Below are positions 1-9,237 of a stretch of DNA of 64,000 nucleotides, piece by piece. Origin of the DNA: Rattus norvegicus (taxonomy: Eukaryota > Chordata > Mammalia > Rodentia > Muridae); the NCBI RefSeq assembly GCF_036323735.1, contig NC_086019.1, positions 235,193,602-235,257,601 on the forward strand, read 5' to 3'. The notes beneath the pieces were generated by a model. The model had not been told where the DNA came from. It saw nothing but the letters and a program-made list of their open reading frames with translations, and made no database searches. Position 1 is the first letter of the stretch. Each line of letters starts with the position of its first letter. The position numbers were made by a program, and so were the translations under genes.

Positions 1-151
1 TCCTGATAAAAATATACCTATTAAAAATCAGACCAAATAGATAATCTTCTTTGCCTCACAAGTATGTGGATATAGTTCTAGTTTTTCCTTTTCCTTTTGT
101 TTTTCGTTTTTCCTTTTCCTTTTTTTGTGTTTTCTTTCAGATTTTTATTTT

Positions 152-299
152 CATTTATTTATTTTTTGAGACAGGATTTCTCCCTGTAGCCCTGGCTTCC
201 TGGTATTCACTCTGTAGATCAGGCTGTCTTTGAACTCAGAGATCTACCTGCCTCTGCCTCTCCAGTGCTAGGATCAAAGGTGTCCACTAGTATCACCCA
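152..299 (-). mobile_element. B1 SINE, antisense, diverged
   Basis: The plus strand reads as the reverse complement of a B1 (7SL-derived) SINE: a T-rich tail, then TTTTTTGAGACAGGATTTCT, then the GCCTCTGCCTCTCCAGTGCT block and a final CACCCAG. Many substitutions mark it as an old copy. It carries no gene. Confidence 0.85.
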
Positions 300-359
300 G
301 TTACTAGTTTTTCTGTACTGTGAATTCAGTATTTAGCTTGCTGACATTGTATTATTTGA

Positions 360-698
360 ATGTTTGGGGTTAACCTAGAAGGAACCTGGGTATAGTAACT
401 CTGAGATTTACTCAGGGTTAAGTTTAGGCACTATTTAGAAGTGTGGCCCTGTTGGAGTAGGTGTGTCATTGTGGGTGTGGGCTTTAACACCCTCCTCCTA
501 GCTGCCTGGAAGCCAATATTCTGCTAGCAGCCTTCAGATGAAGATGTAGAACTCTCAGCTCCTCTTGTACCATGCCTGCCTGAATGCTCCCATGGTCTTG
601 ACTGAACCTTTGAACCAGCCCCAATTAAATGTTGTCCTTCACAAGACTTGCATTGGTCATGGTGTCTGTTCGCAGCAGTAAAACCCTAACTAAGACAG
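360..698 (+). mobile_element. Rodent interspersed repeat ending CCCTAACTAAGACA
   Basis: The segment has the blocks GATGTAGAACTCTCAGCTCC, CCAGCCCCAATTAAATGTTG and TCATGGTGTCTGTTCGCAGC and ends AAAACCCTAACTAAGACA. These are hallmarks of a very common murid non-coding repeat; I think it is the URR1 (non-autonomous hAT-like) group, but the family name is from memory. The left boundary is uncertain. A relative lies at 22505-22832. Confidence 0.6.
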
Positions 699-1804
699 CG
701 GCATTTCATGATAACAGAAGGTAGCATTTCATGGACCTTCCATGAGAATGTGCAAAACCAATTGTGCTGTCTTGGTAATTGAAGGCTTTGCACTCCCACA
801 AGGGCTGCATTCCATGTGTGTAATCACATGCATTTTCTTCTAGCTAGTGGAATCATGGTCCTGATATGCAAGGAGCAAAACCTTCAGAATATTATGAGAA
901 TATCAATTAAAATGAAGAAATAAGGAGACCATTATTCAAATTGCATGTGCAGTGACAGAGAATCCTAAGTCTTATAGCAAATGCTTTACCTCCAAACCCA
1001 GTCAAGCTTAAATATAGAGAAAAACATAAGAGATGAATTACTTCAGTGTAATGCATTTTTTGGACATACATGCAACATAAGAATTCAATCAAAATCATGG
1101 ATTCGGTTGGGTATTAACTGGGGTTCTTTCTATTTTGCTGGAGTTATACGCTGTTAAGCAATTGAAATAGCAGTGCTTTTCACAGAACTGGAAGTTTAGA
1201 AGCAGGCCCAACTTCAGGGTTGGCCAGTTCTGGGAGTGTCAGCTCTCTCTCCCAAATGTAAGTATCTGGCTCTGTCCTCTTTCATTTGCTGACTTCACAA
1301 AAAGGCATTCTTAGTTTACCCTGTCCATAGCTTCTTCCCATGGCTCTCGTGGAAGGGTTCATTTCCAGAAACTCCCAATATGGACCTGACCTCACAGGTC
1401 AGAATCACGCCTATTCCTCATTGATGAATAAGTCATAAGCAGAATAAGAGGATTACTTCTGCAGCCCATGGTAAGAAACCAGAGTGTTCATAAATGAGAA
1501 CTGGGAGTTCCTGGGAGAAGGGGAGACAGAATAGGACGAGTGGTGAATAAAGTTATCAGGAAACTTTCTGAAGGTGGAGCTTTCTGTTGAGTGGAGCAAG
1601 AACTCCCCAGAGCCTCTGAAAATTTTTCAAACAATATTCCGTTTTTCTGATTACGAAAGAAAGCAATCCAAACTTTTCCCCATCTGATTTTTCTCCTTTG
1701 CTGAAATGACAACAGTAATTATAAATGGGCATAGTAACATTGATCCATGTGCCATCTATCCCCAGCTTGATTTGAGAGTTTGAAAATGGCTCTACAGACT
1801 TTTG
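699..1804. other. Unique sequence, no gene seen
   Basis: No recognised repeat, RNA gene or convincing exon. Short open frames here are bounded by random stops and have no recognisable domain. Confidence 0.6.
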
Positions 1805-1820
1805 GATTGTCAGGAGTTTT
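1805..1820. repeat. Target-site duplication, left copy, L1-A
   Basis: GATTGTCAGGAGTTTT here is repeated exactly at 7925-7940. The two copies bracket L1-A, as target-primed reverse transcription leaves them. Confidence 0.93.
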
Positions 1821-1842
1821 TTTTTTTTTTTTTTTTTTTTTT

Positions 1843-1870
1843 GAGTCCTCTGGACCAACTTTCATCTTTA
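1843..1870 (-). other. Probable short 3' transduction in L1-A
   Basis: Between two T-runs (A-runs in sense) lies sequence that L1-B lacks. In sense it begins at an AATAAA signal (1872-1867), continues for 24 nt and is followed by the terminal A-tract. The first few sense bases (AATAAAGATG) may be L1 3' end, so the certain foreign part is about 1843-1860. Confidence 0.6.
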
Positions 1871-1882
1871 TTTTTTTTTTTT

Positions 1883-2591
1883 ATTAACTTGAGTATTTCT
1901 TATATACATTTCGAGTGTTATTCCCTTTCCCGGTTTCCGGGCAAACATCCCCCTCCCCCCTCCCCTTCCTTATGGGTGTTCCCCTCCCAACCCTCCCCCC
2001 ATTGCCGCCCTCCCCCCATAGACTAGTTCACTGGGGGTTCAGTCTTAGCAGGACCCAGGGCTTCCCCTTCCACTGGCGCTCTTACTAGGATATTCATTGC
2101 TACCTATGTGGTCAGAGTCCAGGGTCAGTCCATGTATAGTCTTTAGGTAGTGGCTTAGTCCCTGGAAGCTCTGGTTGCTTGGCATTGTTGTACTTTTGGG
2201 GTCTCGAGCCCCTTCAAGCTCTTCCAGTTCTTTCTCTGATTCCTTCAATAGGGGACCTATTCTCAGTTCAGTGGTTTGCTGCTGGCATTCGCCTCTATAT
2301 TTGCTGTATTCTGGCTGTGTCTCTCAGGAGCGATCTACATCCGGCTCCTGTCGGTCTGCACTTCTTTGCTTCATCCATCTTGTCTAATTGGGTGACTGTA
2401 TATGTATGGGCCACATGTGGGGCAGGCTCTGAATGGGTGTTCCTTCAGTCTCTGTTTTAATCTTTGCCTCTCCCTTCCCTGCCAAGGGTATTCTTTTTCC
2501 TCATTTAAAGAAGGAGTGAAGCATTCACATTTTGATCATCCGTCTTGAGTTTCGTTTGTTCTAGGGATCTAGGGTAATTCAAGCATTTGGG
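1883..2591 (-). other. L1-A 3'UTR with G-rich tract
   Basis: Non-coding 3' region between the ORF2 stop (2592) and the A tail. On the sense strand about 2016-1950 is a run of G-blocks (C-blocks on the plus strand), the G-quadruplex-prone tract typical of L1 3'UTRs. A 67-codon sense frame (2248-2045) is open here and in the two other copies of this region in the window (8163-8366 and 30480-30277). Confidence 0.9.
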
Positions 2592-5132
2592 CTAATAGCC
2601 ACTTATCAATGAGTGCATACCATGTATGTCTTTCTGTGATTGGGTTAGCTCACTCAGGATGATATTTTCCAGTTCCAACCATTTGCCCACGAATTTCATA
2701 AACTCCTTGTTTTTGATAGCTGAGTAATATTCCATTGTGTAGATGTACCACATTTTCTGTATCCATTCCTCTGTTGAAGGGCATCTGGGTTCTTTCCATT
2801 TTCTGGCTATTATAAATAAGGCTGCGATGAACATAGTGGAGCACGTGTCTCTTTTATATGTTGAGGCATCTTTTGGGTATATGCCCAAGAGAGGTATAGC
2901 TGGATCCTCAGGCAGTTCAATGTCCAATTTTCTGAGGAACCTCCAGACTGATTTCCAGAATGGTTTTACCAGTCTGCAATCCCACCAACAATGGAGGAGT
3001 GTTCCTCTTTCTCCACATCCTCGCCAGCATCTGCTGTCACCTGAGTTTTTGATCTTAGCCAATCGCACTGGTGTGAGGTGAAATCTCAGGGTTGTTTTGA
3101 TTTGCATTTCCCTTATGACTAAAGATGTTGAACATTTCTTTAGGTGTTTCTCAGCCATTCGGCATTCCTCAGCTGTGAATTCTTTGTTTAGCTCTGAACC
3201 CCATTTTTTAATAGGGTTATTTGTTTCCCTGCGGTCTAACTTCTTGAGTTCTTTGTATATTTTGGATATAAGGCCTCTATCTGTTGTAGGATTGGTAAAG
3301 ATCTTTTCCCAATCTGTTGGTTGCCGTTTTGTCCTAACCACAGTGTCCTTTGCCTTACAGAAGCTTTGCAGTTTTATGAGATCCCATTTGTCGATTCTTG
3401 ATCTTAGAGCATAAGCCGTTGGTGTTTTGTTCAGGAAATTTTTTCCAGTGCCCATGTGTTCCAGATGCTTCCCTAGTTTTTCTTCTATTAGTTTGAGTGT
3501 GTCTGGTTTGATGTGGAGGTCCTTGATCCACTTGGACTTAAGCTTTGTACAGGGTGATAAGCATGGATCGATCTGCATTCTTCTACATGTTGCCCTCCAG
3601 TTGAACCAGCACCATTTGCTGAAAATGCTGTCTTTTTTCCATTGGATGGTTTTGGCTCCTTTGTCAAAAATCAAGTGACCATAGGTGTGTGGGTTCATTT
3701 CTGGGTCTTCAATTCTATTCCATTGGTTTATCTGTCTGTCTCTGTACCAATACCATGCAGTTTTTATCACTATTGCTCTGTAATACTGCTTGAGTTCAGG
3801 GATAGTGATTCCCCCTGAAGTCCTTTTATTGTTGAGGATAGCTTTAGCTATCCTGGGTTTTTTGTTATTCCAGATGAATTTACAAATTGTTCTGTCTAAC
3901 TCTTTGAAGAATTGGATTGGTACTTTGATGGGGATTGCATTGAATCTGTAGATTGCTTTTGGTAAAACGGCCATTTTTACTATATTAATCCTGCCAATCC
4001 ATGGGCATGGGAGATCTTTCCATCTTCTGAGGTCTTCTTCAATTTCTTTCCTCAGTGTCTTGAAGTTCTTGTTGTACAGATCTTTTACTTGCTTGGTTAA
4101 AGTCACACCGAGGTACTTTATATTATTTGGGTCTATTATGAAGGGTGTCGTTTCCCTAATTTCTTTCTCGGCTTGTTTCTCTTTTGTATAGAGGAAGGCA
4201 ACTGATTTATTTGAGTTAATTTTATACCCAGCCACTTTGCTGAAGTTGTTTATCAGCTTTAGTAGTTCTCTGGTGGAACTTTTGGGATCACTTAAATATA
4301 CTATCATGTCATCTGCAAATAGTGATATTTTGACCTCTTCTTTTCCGATCTGTATCCCTTTGATCTCCTTTTGTTGTCTGATTGCTCTGGCTAGAACTTC
4401 AAGAACTATATTGAATAAGTAGGGAGAGAGTGGGCAGCCTTGTCTAGTCCCTGATTTTAGTGGGATTGCTTCAAGTTTCTCTCCATTTAGTTTAATGTTA
4501 GCAACTGGTTTGCTGTATATGGCTTTTACTATGTTTAGGTATGGGCCTTGAATTCCTATTCTTTCCAGGACTTTTATCATGAAGGAGTGTTGAATTTTGT
4601 CAAATGCTTTCTCAGCATCTAATGAAATGATCATGTGGTTCTGTTCTTTCAGTTTGTTTATATAATGGATCACGTTGATGGTTTTCCGTATATTAAACCG
4701 TCCCTGCATGCCTGGGATGAAGCCTACTTGATCATGGTGGATGATTGTTTTGATGTGCTCTTGAATTCGGTTTGCCAGAATTTTATTGAGTATTTTTGCG
4801 TCGATATTCATAAGGGAAATTGGTCTGAAGTTCTCTTTCTTTGTTGTGTCTTTGTGTGGTTTAGGTATAAGAGTAATTGTGGCTTCGTAGAAGGAATTCG
4901 GTAGGGCTCCATCTGTTTCAATTTTGTGGAATAGTTTGGATAATATTGGTATGAGGTCTTCTATGAAGGTTTGATAGAATTCTGCACTAAACCCGTCTGG
5001 ACCTGGGCTCTTTTTGGTTGGGAGACCTTTAATGACTGCTTCTATTTCCTTAGGAGTTATGGGGTTGTTTAACTGGTTTATCTGTTCCCGATTTAACTTC
5101 GATACCTGGTATCTGTCTAGGAAATTGTCCAT
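2592..5132 (-). pseudogene. L1-A ORF2, downstream part: reverse transcriptase and C-terminal domain
   Basis: An 846-codon open frame from an internal Met to the normal ORF2 stop. It holds the reverse transcriptase: SPGPDGFSAEFYQ near residue 42, the SLDAEKAFDKI box, the SGTRQGCPLSPYLFN box, and the catalytic FADD motif with its two Asp codons at 4313-4308. The cysteine-rich C-terminal segment CWRGCGERGTLLHCWWDC follows. Its role in the element is cDNA synthesis by target-primed reverse transcription. The open frame extends upstream without a Met to the frameshift near 5298, where it is separated from the endonuclease part. Relative to L1-B it has one extra Glu codon just before the FADD region. 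As a stand-alone protein it lacks the endonuclease and its native start, so I call it a broken gene. Confidence 0.95.
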
Positions 5133-5284
5133 TTCCTGAAGATTTTCAAATTTTGTTGAATATACTTTTTTATAGTAAGATCTGATGATTTTTTGAATTT
5201 CCTCCGAATCTGTAGTTATGTCTCCCTTTTCATTTCTGATTTTGTTAATTTGGACACACTCTCTGTGTCCTCTCGTTAGTCTGG

Positions 5285-6415
5285 CTAAGGGTTTATCTTG
5301 TTGATTTTCTCAAAGAACCAACTTTTAGTTCTGTTGATTCTTTCTATGGTCCTTTTTGTTTCTACTTGGTTGATTTCCGCTCTGAGTTTGATTATTTCCT
5401 GCCTTCTACTCCTCCTGGGTGTATGTGCTTCTTTTTGTTCTAGAGCTTTTAGGTGTGCTGTCAAGCTGCTGACATATGCTCTTTCCTGCTTCTTTCTGCA
5501 GGCACTCAGCGCTATGAGTTTTCCTCTTAGCACAGCTTTCATTGTGTCCCATAAGTTTGAGTATGTTGTATCTTCATTTTCATTAAATTCTAAAAAGTTT
5601 TTAATTTCTTTCTTTATTTCTTCCTTGACCAGGTTATCATTGAGTAGAGCATTATTCAATTTCCACGTATATGTGGGCATTCTTCCCTTATTGTTATTGA
5701 AGACCAGTTTTAGGCCGTGGTGGTCCGATAGCACGCATGGGATTATTTCTATCTTTCTGTACCTGTTGAGGCCCGTTTTTTGACCAATTATATGGTCAAT
5801 TTTGGAGAAAGTACCATGAGGAGCTGAGAAGAAGGTATATCCTTTTGCTTTAGGATAGAATGTTCTATAAATATCCGTTAAGTCCATTTGGCTCATGACT
5901 TCTCTTAGTCTGTCTACATCTCTGTTTAATTTCTGTTTCCATGATCTGTCCATTGATGAGAGTGGGGTGTTGAAATCTCCCACTATTATTGTGTGAGGTG
6001 CAATGTGTGTTTTGAGCTTTAGTAAGGTTTCTTTTACGTATGTAGGTGCCCTTGTATTTGGGGCATAGATATTTAGGATTGAGAGTTCATCTTGGTGGAT
6101 TTTTCCTTTGATGAATATGAAGTGTCCTTCCTTATCTTTTTTGATGACTTTTAGTTGGAAATTGATTTTATTTGATATTAGAATGGCTACTCCAGCTTGC
6201 TTCTTCTGACCATTTGCTTGGAAAGTTGTTTTCCAGCCTTTCACTCTGAGGTAGTGTCTGTCTTTGTCTCTGAGGTGTGTTTCCTGTAGGCAGCAGAATG
6301 CAGGGTCCTCGTTGCGTATCCAGTTTGTTAATCTATGTCTTTTTATTGGGGAGTTGAAGCCATTGATATTGAGAGATATTAAGGAATAGTGATTATTGCT
6401 TCCCGTTATATTCAT
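5285..6415 (-). pseudogene. L1-A ORF2, upstream part: AP-type endonuclease
   Basis: A 376-codon frame starting MNITGSNNHYS, the usual rodent ORF2 start, 59 nt after the ORF1 stop. It holds a complete apurinic/apyrimidinic-like endonuclease that nicks target DNA: LNING at 15-19 (Asn16), QETH at 44-47 (Glu45), GDFNT at 146-150 (Asp147, Asn149), SKIDHI with Asp207, and SDHH at 230-233. After about residue 372 the frame runs into a stop because one copy of a tandem TATC (plus strand) is missing near 5296-5299; L1-B at 33521-33528 has both copies. The reverse transcriptase therefore lies in another frame. The endonuclease domain itself looks intact. Confidence 0.95.
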
Positions 6416-6474
6416 ATTTGGATGTGAGGTTATGTTTGTGTGCTTTCATTCTCTTTGTTTTGTTGCCAAGACGA

Positions 6475-7548
6475 TTAGTTTCTTGCTTCTTCTAGGGTAT
6501 AGCTTGCCTCCTTATGTTGGGCTTTACCATTTATTATCCTTTGTAGTGCTGGGTTTGTAGAAAGATATTGTGTAAATTTGGTTTTGTCATGGAATATCTT
6601 GGTTTCTCCATCAATGTTAATTGAGAGTTTTGCTGGATACAGTAACCTGGGCTGGCATTTGTGTTCTCTTAGGGTCTGTATAACATCAGTCCAGGATCTT
6701 CTGGCCTTCATAGTTTCTGGCGAGAAGTCTGGTGTGATTCTGATAGGTCTCCCTTTATATGTTACTTGACCTTTTTCCCTTACTGCTTTTAATATTCTTT
6801 CTTTATTTTGTGCGTTTGGTGTTTTGACAATTATGTGACGGGAGGTGTTTCTTTTCTGGTCCAATCTATTTGGAGTTCTGTAGGCTTCTTGTATATCTAT
6901 GGGTATCTGTTTTTTTAGGTTAGGGAAGTTTTCTTCTATGATTTTGTTGAAGATATTTACTGGTCCTTTGAGCTGGGAGTCTTCACTCTCTTCTATACCT
7001 ATTATCCTTAGGTTTGATCTTCTCATTGAGTCCTGGATTTCCTGTATGTTTTGGACCAGTAGCTTTTTCCGCTTTACATTATCTTTGACAGTTGAGTCAA
7101 TGATTTCTATGGAATCTTCTGCTCCTGAGATTCTCTCTTCCATCTCTTGTATTCTGTTGGTGAAGTTTGTATCTACAGCTCCTTGTCTCTTCTTTTGGTT
7201 TTCTATATCCAGGGTTGTTTCCATGTGTTCTTTCTTGATTGCTTCTATTTCCATTTTTAATTCCTTCAACTGTTTGATTGTGTTTTCCTGGAATTCTTTC
7301 AGGGATTTTTGCGATTCCTCTCTGTAGGCTTTTACTTGTTTATTAATGTTTTCCTGTGCTTCCCTAAGTGTGTTCATGTCTTTCTTGAAGTCCTCCAGCA
7401 TCATGATCAAATTTGATTTTGAAACTAGATCTTGCTTTTCTGGTGTGTTTGGATATTCCATGTTTATTTTGGTGGGAGTATTGGGCTCCGATGATGCCAT
7501 GTAGTCTTGGTTTCTGTTGCTTGGGTTCCTGCGCTTGCCTCTCGCCAT
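6475..7548 (-). CDS. L1-A ORF1 protein (RNA-binding chaperone)
   Basis: An uninterrupted 357-codon frame, the usual length for murid ORF1p. The N-terminus (1-45) is polar; about 45-172 is a heptad-rich coiled coil (LKEFQENTIKQLKELKMEIE) that trimerises the protein; the RNA-recognition domain begins near 176 with RRSNLRIIGI; the C-terminal domain covers about 272-340 and includes ARRSWTDVIQ and YPAKLSINIDGE. The family binds L1 RNA in cis, forms ribonucleoprotein particles and acts as a nucleic-acid chaperone. The start follows the 5'UTR, and the stop lies 59 nt before ORF2. No frameshift or stop is present, so it could be translated if the element were transcribed. It differs from the L1-B protein by one codon near residue 58 and scattered substitutions. 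Confidence 0.95.
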   Translation of the reverse strand: MARGKRRNPSNRNQDYMASSEPNTPTKINMEYPNTPEKQDLVSKSNLIMMLEDFKKDMNTLREAQENINKQVKAYREESQKSLKEFQENTIKQLKELKMEIEAIKKEHMETTLDIENQKKRQGAVDTNFTNRIQEMEERISGAEDSIEIIDSTVKDNVKRKKLLVQNIQEIQDSMRRSNLRIIGIEESEDSQLKGPVNIFNKIIEENFPNLKKQIPIDIQEAYRTPNRLDQKRNTSRHIIVKTPNAQNKERILKAVREKGQVTYKGRPIRITPDFSPETMKARRSWTDVIQTLREHKCQPRLLYPAKLSINIDGETKIFHDKTKFTQYLSTNPALQRIINGKAQHKEASYTLEEARN

Positions 7549-7924
7549 CAGATTATCTCTAGTGTTACTTTGTTCTGCTATTTCTGACAGTGGCTAGACT
7601 GTCCTATAAGTCTGTGTGTCAGGAGTGCTGTAGACCTGTTTTCCTCTCTTTCAGTCAGTTATGGGGACAGAGTGTTCTGCTTTCGGGCGTGTAGTTTTTC
7701 CTCTCTACAGGTCTTCAGCTGTTCCTGTGGGCCTGTGTCTTGAGTTCACCAGGCAGCTTTCTTGCAGCAGAAAATTTGGTCTTACCTGTGGTCCCGAGGC
7801 TCAGGTTTGCTCGTGGGGTGCTGCCCAGGGGCTCTCTGCAGCGGCAGCAACGAGGAAGACCTGTGCCGCCTCTTCCGGGAGCTTCAGTGCACCAGGGTTC
7901 CAGATGGTCTTTGGCTTTTTCCTC
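7549..7924 (-). promoter_or_regulatory. L1-A 5'UTR, truncated
   Basis: GC-rich sequence upstream of ORF1 matching 35783-36161 of L1-B. It ends abruptly at the target-site duplication. Only the part next to ORF1 and the start of one monomer are present, so promoter strength is doubtful. Confidence 0.85.
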
Positions 7925-7940
7925 GATTGTCAGGAGTTTT
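7925..7940. repeat. Target-site duplication, right copy, L1-A
   Basis: Exact copy of 1805-1820. On the element strand the junction reads CCTT|AAAACTCC, the canonical L1 endonuclease site TT|AAAA. Confidence 0.93.
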
Positions 7941-8081
7941 AAGGATTTAACTGCAATTTCTTTGTAATTTTGGGGATTTTTTTTTAAAGATGAAAATGCA
8001 ATCTGTATATAATAACCTAAATTTCAGAATGTTGCTATGGAACAGCTATTGACGTTTGACGAGCTTTTGACACTCCTTAAT

Positions 8082-8092
8082 GAGCTTGTCTA
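8082..8092. repeat. Target-site duplication, left copy, truncated L1
   Basis: GAGCTTGTCTA here is repeated at 8722-8732. The preceding bases, CCTT|AATGAG, fit an L1-type nick site. With one mismatch the duplication extends three bases further left. Confidence 0.85.
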
Positions 8093-8553
8093 ACAGCCAG
8101 AATATGGCAAATACAGAGGCGAATGCCAGCAGCAAACCACTGAACTGAGAATAGGACCCCCGTTGAAGGAATCAGAGAAAGAACTGGAAGAGCTTAAAGG
8201 GGCTCGAGACCCCATATGTACAACAATGCCAAGCAACCAGAGCTTCCAGGGACTAAGCCACTACCTAAAGACTATACATGGACTGACCCTGGACTCTGAC
8301 CTCATAGGTAGCAATGAATATCCTAGTAAGAGCACCAGTGGAAGGGGAAGCCCTGGGTCCTGCTAAGACTGAACCCCCAGTGAACTAGACTGTTGGGGGG
8401 AGGGCGGCAATGGGGGGAGGATGGGGAGGGAAACACCCATATAGAAGGGGAATGGGAGGGGTTAGGGGGATGTTGGCCTGGAAACTGGAAAAGGTAATAA
8501 CAATTGAAATGTAAATAAGAAATACCCAATTTGATAAAGATGGAGAAAAAAAT

Positions 8554-8605
<52 letters not shown>

Positions 8606-8721
8606 GAATCCTAAGAACATGTAATTGGCTTCACAGACAAATGTTATCAGTAAAATGGCATTATATTATATCAATGAAACATATACTGTATTTTGTCAAT
8701 AAAACAAAGAACAAAAAAAAA
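8093..8721 (+). mobile_element. 5'-truncated L1 3'UTR copy with 3' transduction
   Basis: 8093 to about 8550 is L1 3'UTR in plus orientation, matching the reverse complement of the L1-A and L1-B 3'UTRs, including the G-rich tract at about 8391-8470 and a 67-codon open frame (8163-8366). It is followed by a GA microsatellite and about 110 bp of non-L1 sequence, then AATAAA at 8698-8703 and a terminal A-run ending at 8721. An 11-bp target-site duplication encloses L1 and non-L1 parts together, so they inserted as one RNA copy. Confidence 0.9.
8556..8602 (+). repeat. (GA)n microsatellite
   Basis: About 23 GA units directly after the L1 3' end, inside the transduced segment. Confidence 0.97.
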
Positions 8722-8732
8722 GAGCTTGTCTA
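8722..8732. repeat. Target-site duplication, right copy, truncated L1
   Basis: GAGCTTGTCTA, identical to 8082-8092, immediately after the terminal A-run. Confidence 0.85.
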
Positions 8733-8789
8733 TATCTTTAAGAAATAAATTTACTGAGTACCCATCTGAGCGGGAGTATCACATGTTCC

Positions 8790-8974
8790 GCGTTTTTTCT
8801 TTTGTTTGTTTGTTTGTTTTTTTTGTTTTTTTTTGTTTTTTTGGGGGGTTTTTTGTTTGTTTTTGTTTTTTGTTTTGTTTTGTTTTGTTTTTTTTAGCTG
8901 AGGACCAAATCCAGGACCTTGCGCCCGCGTTTTATTCTTGAAGGGGTGGACTGTCACCTAAATCCAGGACCCCA
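8790..8974 (-). mobile_element. Degenerate ID-type SINE, antisense, with long T/G-rich tail
   Basis: A (TTTG)n/T-rich tract (8798-8895) is followed by GCTGAGGACCAAATCCAGGA and CCTTGCGCCCG, resembling the reverse complement of the ID 3' half, and then CACCTAAATCCAGGACCCCA, resembling the ID 5' end. The centre is altered, so the copy is old or rearranged. Confidence 0.6.
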
Positions 8975-9199
8975 GTTTCAGCTTCCTTAAAGTAGAAAGT
9001 GCTTACATGTCTTATCGTTAGTTGCCACGTCATTGCTTTTTCTTCGGCTTTTGTTTAAAGACACCCAAACATGTGAACTAATGAAGTGAACTGAATTCAG
9101 AAGGAACTAGATTCCAGTCTGAAGCTTGCTCTGGAAAACTGTCTCATTTACCAAAATCAGGTTTTCTTCTCAGATTGTCGGGCCCAGTGAATTAGTTCT

Positions 9200-9237
<38 letters not shown>

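Larger units (their letters stand above)
1821..7924 (-). mobile_element. L1-A: rodent LINE-1, 6.1 kb, 5'-truncated in the 5'UTR
   Basis: A non-LTR retrotransposon lying on the minus strand. In sense order: about 376 bp of 5'UTR (7924-7549), ORF1 (7548-6475), a 59-bp spacer, ORF2 in two broken pieces (6415-2592), a 3'UTR with a G-rich tract, and a poly(A) tail seen as T-runs at 1821-1842 and 1871-1882. It is flanked by an exact 16-bp target-site duplication. Aligned by eye with L1-B (30051-37111) it differs only at scattered bases, so both belong to a young family. Compared with L1-B it stops at the base equivalent to about 36161, so it lacks most of the tandem promoter monomers. ORF2 is frameshifted, so the copy is not autonomous. 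Confidence 0.97.

Noticed and set aside
5298..5783. Plus-strand 161-codon frame inside L1-A (and 33445-33921 in L1-B)
   Set aside because: Antisense shadow of ORF2 endonuclease/linker; present because ORF2 is open on the other strand.
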